NCBI GenBank assembly: GCA_032622095.1
Contig: CP136066.1
Location: 61,226,609-61,290,608 of the forward strand
Reading direction: 5' to 3'
Origin: Siphonodentalium dalli
Lineage: Eukaryota; Mollusca; Scaphopoda; Gadilida; Siphonodentaliidae
Length of the DNA: 64,000 nucleotides
Of this stretch, positions 12,281 through 23,769 are shown one piece after another. Position 1 is the stretch's first letter. Every line of letters starts with the position of its first letter. Below the pieces are notes generated by a model, which saw only the letters and a list, made by a program, of their open reading frames with translations, ran no database searches and had not been told where the DNA came from. The position numbers and the translations under genes are program-made.

Positions 12281-13140
12281 AGAAGGATCCTAAGAAATCC
12301 AATCCAAGTGCAGGTAGTGTCTCGTCGGTACAAAAAGACAACACCAGAAAGTCCGATAGAACCACAAACCCAGAACAGAAACGTCCACTTGAAGAAAGTT
12401 TCAACAATTCTATGTCTGACGATTTCCTGAAAAATTTAACTGATAGAATAAACAGTATCGATGAATATATGAAGGGTCTGGCAAATTAAAGTGATACAGA
12501 TCAGATTGTTGGAGGTAAAATTAAAGTGATATAGATCAGAGTGTTGGAGGTGAAATTAAAATGATATAGATCAGAGTGTTGGGAAAGCGTTGGATGTGAA
12601 ATTCGAACATTGGAGGAAGGAATTTGAAGAGGATATGGTCAAAGAGTATGGAAATTTGGAAAAGAGGGCAGAGAATGCGAAATTGAAAAAACAGATTCTA
12701 AGAGAAGATATAGACCTCTATCATTTTGAGAATGAATCTTTAGATGAGGATGTAAAAGGGCTAAAGCTGAAGGTGGAGAAGGTGACAAAACAAGACGATT
12801 GACATGCGGACAGACTTGTTAAACTAGAAAAAGATGTGAACATAGCTGAGCAATACTTGAGTAAGACATATATTCTGTTACGAGATACTGCAATTACAGA
12901 AAATGATGGCGAAACACTGACCCAACGTTTCTGTGATATGTGAATACCTCATATCAGGATGAGAGACGATCTTACGAAGTCCAACATGGCTTTGATGGAC
13001 AAACTATGCATGCATGCCGCTATTACATTTGCCTGCCATACGAACCGGTCCATTTGGGCTAAATTGGAGAACGGCAAAAACTGAAATTTGACATTTATAA
13101 GAATATTGACAGTGTCATTGCAAACAAGAAGTCACATCAG
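12281..13140 (+). pseudogene. Degenerate charged coiled-coil ORF, possibly retroelement ORF1
   Basis: One reading register from about 12281 gives a basic then charged protein (KRPLEESFNNSMSDDFLKNL region) that stops in a 40-bp triplicated segment at 12486-12590. A second open piece at 12590-12802 is strongly helical and charged (KKQILREDIDLYHFENESLD region), as in coiled coils. Weak open pieces with frameshifts and stops continue to about 13140. The style resembles the coiled-coil ORF1 of non-LTR retrotransposons, but I cannot match a family. The stops and shifts make it a relic. Confidence 0.45.
12486..12590 (+). repeat. 40-bp tandem repeat, about 2.5 copies
   Basis: The units read AAATTAAAGTGATATAGATC followed by AGAGTGTTGGAGGTG. 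They interrupt the degenerate coiled-coil frame, so expansion of this unit may have helped to break it. Confidence 0.85.
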
Positions 13141-13990
13141 TGAACATTATTATGGATCTCCTCTGTAAATAACAAAAACCTATCTAAGAAATCATGAACG
13201 TGTACATCTTTGTACAAAATGTTGCTCTCTCATGTTCAAGTATCCCACAATTAATATGAATGAATATCACCTTTCATTCATAATGAAGTGTACTATACAC
13301 ATTAATTGTATGTAAGCTATATGGAATGGACAGAAACTAAAACAGTCAAATTTGTCAACAACACTATTTTAACTGAAACATTTGGCGACTTGCCACACTT
13401 CGCGCACAATCAGTTTGAATAACTGTTTTAAATTTAGTTCACGTGTTCCATTGTGGAGAATTTCTTGGTGAAGAAACAGAAACTGAAAGTAGGATATTTT
13501 CAGAATGATGTAAATTCGGAAACGTAATAGACCGACCGTTTCTGACTGCCTGTTGATGCGTAACGACACATATATATTATAATTATATATATATGCCAAA
13601 TTCACATTGTATTTTATAAATCTATCCCTTTATTGCATGGATATCTTAACATATAAATCAAGTTCAGCATCTCGCGACAGTGCAACTACAACAAATGCGC
13701 TCGGTGAACCTGTTGTCTCAATGGTCGGAGGAAGTTTATCACTATCCGCCATTTTCTTGCAAAACATGTACCATCTTAAATGGTTGGTAGACCAAACAAA
13801 TAGACGCCTCTATACATGTTAGTGTAGAAGTATCCAAGGCATCTAACTTCATCAAACGATCAAGAGCAGACAGAATGTTTTCATTACATTACAGATAAGC
13901 CTGGAACCAAGTTTTTTTTGCTAATATTGTAGAATCGTCGAGTGTTATCACAACCAGAACATACGGCTATGGTGATAGTGGTTACTTATT
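13140..13990. other. Anonymous AT-rich DNA
   Basis: Only short open frames are present, with no recognisable domain and no clear repeat structure apart from a small TATATAA palindrome at about 13568-13593. Confidence 0.5.
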
Positions 13991-13994
13991 CCCA

Positions 13995-14625
13995 GTTGCT
14001 TATTCCTTATTCGGAAACATTCAAACTTGACCAAATAAACGGTGCGGTAGGGTGGCCCACCCAAAACTCTACGATGAAAACCGAAAACCGCACCATCTAG
14101 CTCGAGCGGTTGCCACATGAGGTGGCCAAAATGGCAACTATGGTCGTTTTGGCATTTATGAACCGATATTGACCAAATATACGACGCGGTAGGGTGTCCC
14201 ACCCAAAATTATACTATAAAGACCGAAACCGCACCCCTCTAACCCGTGCGATTGCCACATGATGTGACAAGAAGTGCAGCCATAGCCTTTTTGGTATTTA
14301 TGAACCAATTTTTATCAAATAAACGACGCGGTAGGGTGGCACCCCTCTAGCTCGTGTGGTTGCCACAGGAGGTGGCCAAAATGGCAACATAGCCGTTTTT
14401 GGTAATTATGAACCGATATTAACCAAATAAACGACACGGTATATTGGCCCACCCTAAATATATTATAAGAACTGAAAACCGCACCCCTCTCTCCGTGCGG
14501 TTGCCACAGGAGGTGACCAAAATGGCACCATAGCCGTTTTTGGTATTTATGAACCGATTTTGACCAAATAAACGACGCGGTATGGTGGCCCACCCCAAAT
14601 TATACCACAAAAACCGAAAACCTAA
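13995..14625. repeat. Tandem repeat of about 140 bp, four to five copies
   Basis: Recurring landmarks are AACGACGCGGTAGGGTGGCC (near 14037, 14177, 14320, 14430 and 14571, with variants), GAAAACCGCACCCCTCT and CGGTTGCCACAGGAGGTGGCC. Copies differ by small deletions. The minus-strand open frames at 13948-14202 and 14315-14593 read through this repeat and are shadows. Confidence 0.85.
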
Positions 14626-14963
14626 AAGTCATCGTGCAGAAGTGTACAGTACCGCTCAATGTCAAATTTCTCCCAGTTTATTGGATTACGGTTGGTATCG
14701 CTATCATGACTCCTAGAGTGAGGGGATGAGTGCAGTACAATTTTTGACCGATGATTTGATGTATTAATGGCATTGTCATCCACTATTTCAGCACCGTAAA
14801 TCAGATATATTCTGTAGTTCTGATAATAATGTGGTCCAGAAGTGAGGAAGAGTACTCCAGAGAGTATGGTACGTATATAAGATACGGTTGGACCTTTGCA
14901 CGGAAAGCAAAATGTCATCACTGGTGTCATATTGTGTCTATACAGGAAACGTGTAAGCGGCAC
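14622..14963 (-). CDS. Unrecognised ORF or candidate exon
   Basis: An open minus-strand frame ends at TGA near 14622. It starts from a GTG, so if it is real it is probably an exon entered by splicing; an AG preceded by a pyrimidine-rich stretch occurs near 14897-14900. One weak hydrophobic stretch (ILSGVLFLTSG) is followed by a hydrophilic, Ser- and Asp-rich tail. I recognise no domain, and it may be a chance frame. Confidence 0.2.
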   Translation of the reverse strand: MPLTRFLYRHNMTPVMTFCFPCKGPTVSYIRTILSGVLFLTSGPHYYQNYRIYLIYGAEIVDDNAINTSNHRSKIVLHSSPHSRSHDSDTNRNPINWEKFDIERYCTLLHDDF

Positions 14964-15099
14964 AACTCTAGAGTTATATCAGCGTAGTTCAAATTCGGAC
15001 TGTGAATCTGATCTTGAAAGATTCGCACTGAAGTCTCACATAAGAATAATAGAACCGTGTGTTGAAAAATATATAATAAAAATAAAATATGTTCCCGTA

Positions 15100-16160
15100 A
15101 AATAAAATAAATGTTCACGGACCACTGTACCCCATTCCACCTGGTATTCTAACAGATACGATTATTATAATCATGTCTCCCTTTAATATCCGAGAGATAT
15201 TAATTTCATCCTGGAAGAACAGACATGCTAGACATATCATGTTTATTTATATAAACGAATAACATATGAGTTGATATTTGAGTTCCGGGATTCATTTGTA
15301 TATTTCGTTCACGATAGGGTTTTTCATCTAATAATTAAGTTCAACAAACAGGTGTGTTTGTGGTCTTATTATATGAATTAACTTAAACATGAATATAAAG
15401 GGTATCTCTGTCTACTATGATATGAAAATACATATAAACGAAGAACAGTTCATTGTATCTAGGCTACTTTGAGCGAGATAATCCATACAGTTATAAAATA
15501 GTTAATAAGTATGGCACAATTTGTAAAATATACCAATAATATAACACACTTATAGTCCATTTACATTGGGGAATTACTTAAGCTGAATGGGATCAATGCT
15601 ATTGGGAACTCGAGGATTCTTTTTCAGACAGGAGGGGACAGACAATGTGCATATGACCTTTTTCTTATACAAACATTTTCTCTCTAACACATACCATGTG
15701 GCATGTGATAGAGAGAACATGTTTCTAATTTATAATTAATTTAATGATGAACTCATAAATATGTATCATGGTATGGCTCCTTCCTTGACAGTCAATGAGA
15801 CATCAGCTAGTTTATTATCCAGGATTTTCGCACAAGTAAAGTTAAACTCCTTCTTTATATCGAACACATCCTTTCATTCTGCATCTCATTCTGTCTCATC
15901 TCGATTATTTTCGGCTCATGGATGTTGCACACATAACTTTCTGACTTTAAGATGTTTCCATTGGCATATATGTGTCCACTTCCTAAAATGATACAGAATT
16001 CGAAGCATTTAATTTCACTTTATAAATAATTGACAGGTTACTGGTACGAAATATTTTATATTGAGATATTTCCCATGCAGTATCACACCACTCACCAGTG
16101 CCTACATTGGCAAACCATGTAATGTTCAGTTGTTCACACCTCTTTATGATTTATCATTAT
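15100..16160. other. Anonymous AT-rich DNA
   Basis: I see no coding evidence beyond a short plus-strand frame at 15761-15991 without a recognisable domain, and no strong repeat. Confidence 0.5.
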
Positions 16161-16163
16161 AAA

Positions 16164-16760
16164 TTATAATACAAATAATAATGCTATTGCTATTATAATA
16201 AATAAGGCTAATAATATTACATTTCCACATAGCTGACCAGTGCGTGTATAATTTATAATTAATGCCCACTCAGTCTCAATGTCATTTATAACACTGTCAT
16301 TGTGATTGTAGGTTAGTATTACTGTTATGACTATGAGTTTATCATCTATATGAAAAATATGATGTTTATCAACAAATGTATTAAATAAAGGGGAGTCCCC
16401 TTTATTTAATAAATTTGTTGATAAACATCCCCTTTGGGGACATGAAACAATTCCAACTATGAATAGTTGTAGATCACTACAATTTGAATCTAGGAGTAGA
16501 ACATGTAAACTTGAAACGTTTAATTGGCTTATTGGTGAATTGTTTTGATTTTTCATTTCTAAATTATTACTGTAGTACACCTGATCACAGTCACACCTGG
16601 CAGAAATTCTTGATATCTGAGAGCTACCATTGAAATATTTCTTCCATAAAACACTTTTGGATCTGTACCCGGTATACATGATATTCAAATTACCAATGCA
16701 ACCAGGGTTGGTGAGATATATTAACTTTATTTTGAAAGTCGTTACTAACATAACTTCATT
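16164..16760 (-). CDS. Candidate terminal exon of a single-pass membrane protein
   Basis: An open minus-strand frame of about 200 codons ends at 16164. The C-terminus is a strongly hydrophobic segment (LLALFIIIAIALLFVL) at the very end, as in tail- or type-I-anchored proteins. The part before it has paired cysteines (PGC, RCDCD, NCSD, SCPQRGC, QLC) and several N-glycosylation sequons, so it is plausibly extracellular. The frame reaches back to a TTG near 16784; the first ATG is near 16751 and no signal peptide is evident, so entry through a splice acceptor around 16750-16760 is likely. A 69-bp palindrome sits inside the frame. I do not recognise the family. Confidence 0.4.
   Translation of the reverse strand, partial: NEVMLVTTFKIKLIYLTNPGCIGNLNIMYTGYRSKSVLWKKYFNGSSQISRISARCDCDQVYYSNNLEMKNQNNSPISQLNVSSLHVLLLDSNCSDLQLFIVGIVSCPQRGCLSTNLLNKGDSPLFNTFVDKHHIFHIDDKLIVITVILTYNHNDSVINDIETEWALIINYTRTGQLCGNVILLALFIIIAIALLFVL
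16361..16429. repeat. Near-perfect palindrome inside a reading frame
   Basis: Arms of 34 nt (16361-16394 and 16396-16429) differ at one position and surround a single G. The left arm begins GATGTTTATCAACAAATG and the right arm ends GTTGATAAACATC. The minus-strand reading frame stays open across it. Confidence 0.9.
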
Positions 16761-17171
16761 CAAGTGAAAATGACAAAAATACAATACAGAATGTCATGTT
16801 GTTTACTGCAAACAATTGTCTCAAACTACATTAAAACGCACCTTTCTGACTCCTCAACGTGAGATTCTGTTCATTTATGCCTGTTGGTGTACAATTAAGT
16901 CAGCTTCAATAGACGCCAGATTTTCCTCTTGTTATTGCGATGAGAAAACACTGCTTTGATTAGAAGAATCTGAATTGAACTGCCTTTAGCAATGGCGGAC
17001 AGAATCGGAGTAGGTTACCGATTGGTCAATCAGATGACATTGAGTGACGTATCTATCGTTCCTTCATTTGTGATACAACCACCCGCACACACAGACAGTC
17101 GTTAGGGGAATCACTGAACTAAATGGTCTCTCATAGACGACAGCGTTACCATTTCAGCCAAATTTATTAAA

Positions 17172-17354
17172 ATGAAGCCTGCAAGCCACTCCAGTGATGT
17201 TTACACAGCTAGATTGACATCGTCTGATCACGAAAATTCAAGAAAAATCATAGGTCATGTGTTTACTTTTTTAAATAAATCCCCAAGTTTACGACACGGC
17301 TATCCAACAGCCAAATTGTACCTGCAAAAACTCAGAACAACAGCAGCTAACTAA
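17172..17354 (+). CDS. Short unrecognised ORF
   Basis: A 60-codon frame from an ATG (context AAAATGA) to TAA. It is basic and Ser-rich with no signal peptide, membrane segment or known motif. The flanks (16800-17490) hold nothing else that I recognise. This may be chance. Confidence 0.15.
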   Translation: MKPASHSSDVYTARLTSSDHENSRKIIGHVFTFLNKSPSLRHGYPTAKLYLQKLRTTAAN

Positions 17355-17495
17355 ATAAATTTCTCACTCACAAAATCCATTGCCCTATTAATTCACCAGT
17401 TTAAGTTATTTAGATATGATGTACATATCAAATAAAAAAGATTTCATCATTTAAAGACATATTATGCACTTGTTTGGGTGCGTGAAACTGATAAA

Positions 17496-17692
17496 TTAGT
17501 ATTCAGGCGCTATGCCAGCTGGATGAAAGTAACATTCTACCAACATCGCCGAAAATATGAAGCAAATCGACAGTACCACTCCATAGAAAATATGGTCTGA
17601 ACAACGCTCAATTGTAATTATATACTCATCGATTCGGGACGCATCTATGTGCGATAAAATAACGAAATCAGTTTCGTCATCGAGGTTCACTA
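17496..17692 (-). CDS. Candidate terminal exon with transmembrane segment
   Basis: On the minus strand, an AT-rich pyrimidine stretch and CAG at 17695-17693 form a plausible acceptor. They are followed by two codon-completing bases and an open frame of 64 codons to a stop near 17496. The encoded piece begins with an acidic stretch (NLDDETDFVILSHIDASRID), ends with a hydrophobic segment (YGVVLSICFIFSAMLV) and then a short tail. It looks like the anchor of a membrane protein, but upstream exons were not found and no family is recognised. Confidence 0.3.
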
Positions 17693-17699
17693 CTGTTAA

Positions 17700-18302
17700 T
17701 TAATATATAATAATGACGGTGCGTGTTGTCAAGTTGGATATAATATTTCTAAAAGTAACTACTTTCAACAAGATTATTGTTCGTTTCTATTTGATTATCC
17801 CGCCCGAGTGTTTCACAGCACTTCAATAACGTGTCACATGTATCAGTTGAAAGTCATTCTTCAGTTACCTTCACCTCTAGCATCCCATGGTACACTTTCT
17901 CCTCGACTCTGGAACACTTTTAGCCCCCTGATTCCTATAAGCTGAATCTATCCTATTGATATGCTGGAGTTGTTGTTTGGCTGCTATTGACACCTTAATG
18001 TAATTCAATAATTATACAGCGCATGCGCTCAGGGACAGACTACGATGCCAGGCTCGCTGCCTGCCACTGTACAATTTGTTCGATCTTGTGTTCGGATGTG
18101 CGTTGGAAATTTGTTAACACATTGTTTTCACATGTTGTATCTTTTCTAAATGGAATAATATAATCAAGATAAACTTCATTGTTTTCGCGGCAGTCATTGT
18201 CACTTGACTCATTTCCGTGCAGCCTGGAGTCTACTTCTGCTAATAAATGTAACGTTTTAATGATTTGAGATCATCCAGATTTGCTGTTTTTAAAAACCTA
18301 AG
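17700..18302. other. Upstream region of the three-exon gene
   Basis: This must contain the promoter if the ATG at 18303 is the true start. No convincing TATA box or initiator stands out in the AT-rich background, and I see no ORF or repeat of note. Confidence 0.35.
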
Positions 18303-18593
18303 ATGGCTTTGGTTTCACAGTACGCCATAGTTTTGCAGATATTTTCAGCGGCTTTTTGCGTCGCAACATCAACGTCACCTATAATTATTAATAAAATAGA
18401 CAGTCTGCCTGCTGGCAAAATGGTAGTTTCCAAAATACCGACATCTAATGTAATGCGATGCGACAAGCTGTGTGATCGTCATCAGGATTGTTCGTCCGCG
18501 GCGTATGACGTCAGAGAGAAAATGTGTTATCTCCTCGCAGACGGATGTATTACGACCAGCGATCAACCGGAAGTTATATATGAAATAAACAAG
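18303..18593 (+). CDS. Exon 1, PAN/apple-like plus IgGFc-binding gene (signal peptide, PAN)
   Basis: The exon starts at ATG in a good context (AAGATGG) and encodes 97 residues in phase 0. Residues 1-25 look like a signal peptide (hydrophobic core IVLQIFSAAFCVA). Residues 40-82 carry cysteines at 53, 57, 63, 75 and 82 in the order CDKLC, QDCSSAAYD and MCYLL, which resembles PAN/apple modules that mediate protein or carbohydrate binding. The exon ends AACAAG|GTGAGA, a near-consensus donor. The frame runs past the donor to a stop near 18704, but that part loses the domain character. Phase matches exon 2 at 40407, and exon 2 in turn matches exon 3 at 47994. The intron is about 21.8 kb, and the linkage is inferred from phase and orientation, not from transcript data. 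Confidence 0.65.
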
Positions 18594-18889
18594 GTGAGAC
18601 ACCACAGTCCAATGTATTTTTTTCAGAATAACGTGAAGATGACATTGTACAGTGTCATCTTCCCCTGGATATCATCCACAACATGCATGAATATCCCCTA
18701 CTAAACCATGAAACAAAATTATTGTTGACAACAAATTTGTTTCAACTTAATTTTGTATAACCCCTAACTCACCCAGCAGCTAAAATTTAACAAATTGTTT
18801 TTAAAAAATTGTATTATGATTTTATTGCTAGTTATACGCCTTTTACAAAAAAAAGTCGTGTTATGTAATCAGTCGAGCCGTCCGTCCTA

Positions 18890-19385
18890 TCGTCGTGCCG
18901 TCTGTCCGTCCAGTATAACATTGTTGGTTTCCGACCGATAACTCTGTTTTGATTATTTATACCAAAGTCGGTACGTGTATTTATTTCCCTGCTACAGATA
19001 CAGGTCAAGTTCGAATATGGGTTCCGTCAAATAGCTTTTACATGAGTTACGCACTTATTTGATTTAGAATTTCATCATTTAACATTTCTGGTTTCCGACC
19101 GATATCACTCGAGTTTGCATTAGTTGACCTGAATCAAAGTTGGTATGTGTAATGGGTTCCATCTAATTAGATTTGCATGAGTTACGGCCCTTATTCGACT
19201 TAAAATTTGACCGATTTCATAACATTTCGGTTTCCGACTGATAACTCCTGTTTGGATTATTTGATGTGAACTAAAGCTCGTATGCCTGTGTTTCCCAGCT
19301 AACAATACAAGCAAAGTTCGAATGTGGGTTCTGTCCAATTATTTTCAACCGAGTTACGGCTCTTTTTCGACTTAGAATTTGACTA
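18890..19385 (+). repeat. Tandem repeat of 140-165 bp, three diverged copies
   Basis: The landmark GGTTTCCGACCGATAACTC begins near 18925, 19089 and 19229. It is followed in each copy by a CAAAGT...TTCGAATGTGGGTTC stretch and an ATGAGTTACGGCCCTTATTCGAC stretch. It has no coding role. Confidence 0.85.
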
Positions 19386-19999
19386 CATTTTGGCATTTAA
19401 AGGGCATATTTTGTCACGCCCTAGCGATGCTCAAACAACATTTTCTCCCCAAGAGTTAATATTTCGCTATTTCATGACAATATGTATGTAAAGCAAAACA
19501 AGCAATACAAAATATGTTTGCCTGGACACCCCATCCCGTCCATTCCAAACCCTGACTCAAACTCAACTTATACACTAAAATAACGAAAGTAATGCAATTA
19601 TAATCTTAAACATTGGCTGTTTCTCGGCCACAATTATATCAACAACAACATAATTTTTATAAATCGCGATTTCACGACGACATAATTATCTAGTTATGTT
19701 GTCAATACAGATATACTGAAGACTGGGTATATAAAGCCATATAATATTTATTTCGATCGTAAGATCATGGTAAATGGATAGTTAAAATACAATTAGCCAC
19801 GATGGAGGCTGTTAACAAGATAGAATTGTTGTTGTTGTTTTATTTTTTCACCTGTATGCTCTGACCATTTTCGCGCGTATAAAACTGTACATGGCTGGTT
19901 GAGTCACTGTTACGTCAGAATTCATTCTATCACCGCTATTGTGATTGTTCTTGATTGATTTGTATCGGTTCCTTGTGATTAAAAGTAATAATTACCGGG

Positions 20000-20830
20000 A
20001 CAAAATCACGTATAATTATAGATTACACCGGTGTAGCTTATCTCAGTCATTATCGATGCTCGCTTATCCACTGAGCACGTTGCCGAAAAGTTTGATGTGA
20101 TAGGCTGCCCGTAAATGAAGTTAAGCCGATTCAAGCGATGGAATATTCCATTATGGATTATGCAGTCTGAATCGTTAATATTCATGGAGGGACTATTAGC
20201 GACAGGCAGTGTCAAACTTGAAAGTCTGTCGCAATTGGCTTTTATCTACTGATTGTTTATACAGAAACAGTTGGGCCATCGGAGCTGAATATCTGTACAT
20301 ATAGGTAATTTGACCCGGGGAATATTATTAGATAGGACCCGTTGACATCAGATGTCTTAAAAGGGCACTAATAATTCATTCAATTAAATAATTAATTATA
20401 TACCCAAAATGGTTGCAATCTCATCGTTGAAAATTGAATTATACGGATTAATTGACCCATAGAGTATAATGAGATACATGCCGTTGACGTCAGACAAATG
20501 GGCAAATATGAGCAATACAATGCGTTCATTATGTAGACAAATTGTATAGATAGGTCAACTCACCAGGGAAATATCATGGGACAGGCGCATCTTCTCTAAG
20601 AAATGTTTTATAGAAGATGCGCCTATCCCATGTAATTCCCGTGGCCAGGTGACCCATCTATACGAATTTTGCTACATACGGAACGCTCTTTATTGCTCAT
20701 ATTTGCTAATTTTAATCTGAGGTCAACGGCATCTATCTCATGTCACTCTACTGGTCAATGTTTCCCCGTATTTCAATTTTCACCGACCAGATTCAACTAT
20801 TTTGGGTATATAATTACACGGTGTTCCCCT
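20000..20830. mobile_element. Foldback element, dispersed family F, copy 1
   Basis: Arms around 20330-20580 and 20632-20825 are mirror images that meet at a tight hairpin at about 20580-20632 (GACAGGCGCATCTTCTCTAA and its complement). Internal landmarks are GATGTCTTAAAAGGGCACTA and AACGCTCTTTATTGCTCATA. The part from 20015 to 20330 is also shared with 34215-34500. Related copies lie at 34195-37705 and 53915-54540. The minus-strand frame at 20006-20215 is a shadow. Confidence 0.8.
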
Positions 20831-21239
20831 ATCATATTGCGATAATCGCCAACCGGGAATATCGCGCGCTGCGATGGTCACACTAAAAGTTGTATTCCGA
20901 GTCCAACCCGAGTTCGGTAAAAGGTGTAGTTGGGAATTTCAATTTCGTTTATTGTCGTTAATATAATGCCAATAATGTTGATATGTTTTGGTGATAATCT
21001 ATGTCAATTACAAATAAAATATATTAAAATGATAATTTGTTAAGGCGGTCTAACATGGGTAACTTTTATACGAGAAAGATAATGCCACATGTTAGAAATT
21101 TCTAGTGTCGAATCGGGCAATAATATGAAATTTAACGCAATGATTGAACGACGCTGTGAACATGTCACAGAACCAACGTTTTAATGATGACTATACAAGT
21201 GCCGTTTGTTCAATGTTTCTCTGGTAGGCTCTTATGAAA

Positions 21240-21630
21240 CAAAAATACAAATAATATTACCATTAATAGTAATACTAATGGCACAGTGGTATTAACATGG
21301 TATACCATGGTAGACTACAGTATAACTATAGTATAACTATAGTACAGTGTGAAATAGTAAACATCAATTATAACACTCCTGGGACTTTTACTATAGTGTG
21401 TTGTGGTAATACTATAGTATCCCATGGTATACCATAGTATGGTACACTATAACTACAGTCTTCTATAGTACAGTACGAAATAATATACAGCAATAATGGT
21501 ACTCCTGCGTGGACTATTACTATATTATGTTGTGATAAGTAGGTAATGTTATAGCATCCCATGTAGTCCATGAGCCAGGCTCCCCAAAAATGAAAAATGG
21601 TACCAATTTGGTGGGCAAATTCTACCAAAG
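21240..21630. repeat. CTATAGT/ATGGTATACCAT-rich palindromic repeat
   Basis: Two related half-units (about 21295-21390 and 21410-21500) share CTATAGTACAGTGTGAAATA, ACTCCTGGGACTTTTACTAT and CATGGTATACCATAGTATG stretches, with many self-complementary steps. Similar sequence recurs at 32190-32370 and 33030-33320. Confidence 0.65.
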
Positions 21631-21639
21631 GTTTTCACA

Positions 21640-22900
21640 AAGCTCATAATCTGAAGTTTATGTCAGTGCTGGGGCATACTGGGGCAGTGTAGCTTAGTGT
21701 GGAAAATGTGTGTTCCATGGCAACGGAGAGTGTTTTTGGCCGGTATAAAAATATGCCTATAATGGTCTATATCAAGAAAGGTTAATGCGGTAACTCTATG
21801 TTGGCATTGATATAGGGTGCTAGCCTTGGTGGGCTTTCATTTGACACTGAAGATTTCACATCTAGAGGTCAAGGTCATATACAAAGGTCAAGGTCATTGA
21901 CCAAAATATTGTTTTTTTTCATATCGGGTCATACATTTTCTACCCACTGAGTTTGTATATCAGATTTGAATATGTTATCTTTACTCGGAAATAATCTAGA
22001 GCATACAGGCTACAATGAAAACTGTGTTATTGTTGCAACCGATAAGGCAGTCTTGAGATATAGGCCTCTAAATTGTGTGGCCATTTTCCAAAATGGGTCA
22101 AAAACATTTATTTCCCAAGATATCCTGATTTTGTGTATAGTATAGAGTTATTTACTTATCTGGGGTCCTTTAATGGTTGAGTTGTGAATTTATTGACTAA
22201 AACATGAAACTTATACAAATATATGTTGGTTAGTCATAGGGAAAACTTTTTGGAGGACGTGCCCATGTGGGGGTGGGTCCAATGTCGTTATAAATTCAGG
22301 TTTCCATGACAACGGCACCATATATTTGAATAAAAATAAAAATAATTACTAACTAATTAATGGTCTGGGCCACTAAGACATAGAGGGTCAAGGTCAGTTG
22401 CCAAGGTCAATGTTATTGGGGAAAATGTGATATTTTGGGCAATTTGTTTGTCAGTTGTTTCATATTCTGATACCCTTAGTGCATTAGCCATGGAAGTCAA
22501 TCCCCATCATAATGCAAAACAATTAGGGTCCAATCACCATGTTCAATTTGGTATATGGCACATTTTAATCACATTTTAATCTGAATTTTAAGTACTACCT
22601 TGTTATTGTAATTGTGACAGTACATAAGCCACGATGCATTACCATCAAGACCAAAATAACTGCAATTTTGTGACTTTAGTAACTAAAGCATGTAACTTCA
22701 GATATGTGTTGCGTAGTTATAATGGACACTTTTTGGACGGAGTCCCCAGTAAGAGGTCAAACACGATACTGCACATAACTGTTTCTTTGTTATAGTGGAA
22801 ACTTTTTAGAGGGGGTGCCAAGATGAGAGGTCATATATCCAGATAAAATATAGTTCCTATGTCAATGACATTAACTATTTGGGGAACAGTTGAAAAAGCA
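21640..22900. other. Noncoding stretch with clustered AGGTCA motifs
   Basis: No gene is seen. TCAAGGTCA-type motifs occur at about 21868, 21886 and 22387, with TTGACC next to one of them. The same composition (paired AGGTCAAGGTCA) occurs in many dispersed repeats, so repeat origin is likely. Confidence 0.45.
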
Positions 22901-23159
22901 AAAGCATACCGTTGACAATCTGACGAGCCTTGTGTTTATACAGATACAAAAGTCACGATCAAACCCGACTTAAGGCGTTTCCACACCTGAGCTATCTCAG
23001 GAAGTGGAAAGTCCAGACGGACCTACATATAAATATAGTTAATTGTTAAACCACCTGAAAGAATCTATGGTACCTGAGATCACATCAAGCATATTATATA
23101 ACAATAAAAATGTCACAAAGTTGACTTTAATCATATTTTAGAAGGGAGAGTTTTCGAGG

Positions 23160-23680
23160 AGGGTTCTCCGCAAGTATAACAAATTATTGGAAATGAATAA
23201 TTGCCATAAACAGTACATGATCTGAACTAGTAAAAGGCTCGAAGGACTATTTACTAGAGAGCAACACTGCTTCAATAATTTTAACATAATGTTAGCTGTG
23301 TGCTGGAAAATTGAGAGCAGCCATTTGGAACAACAGTTACATTCAATAACCAGTGAATACAGTGTCGGTATGCAAGCCATGCACCCAAGCAGGGAGCAAT
23401 CAACTGTAAATATGCCACAATATTAGAGAAAGCTGTGAGTTGGGGAATTTGCGAGGGATATATGACCCAAAACTATCAAAGCCCACAGGTTTACATGTAT
23501 ATCAGTTCTTGCAAAATTAATGCATACAATGTTCCAGCACACAACTAACATTATGTTAACATTGCTGAAGCAGTATTGCTCTCTATTGAATAGTCATTCG
23601 AGTCTTTTACTAGTTCGGATCAGATACTTTTTATGGCAGTTATTCATTTCCAATAAATTGTTACCTCAACTTGAAAAAGT
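23160..23680. mobile_element. Foldback element, about 500 bp
   Basis: The arm at 23175-23310 (AATTATTGGAAATGAATAAT, GAACTAGTAAAAGGCTCGAA, AGAGAGCAACACTGCTTCAA) is mirrored at 23530-23665 (TTGCTGAAGCAGTATTGCTC, TCGAGTCTTTTACTAGTTCG, TTATTCATTTCCAATAAATT). The loop is about 220 bp. The minus-strand frame at 23138-23380 is within the arm and is not a gene. Confidence 0.85.
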
Positions 23681-23769
23681 CAAATTTTAACAATAATATT
23701 GCCATGGGTTGGTCGTCCCCCCGTGCATCAGTGTTTTCGTCAACATATTCCTTTAGCAAACCCAACAGG

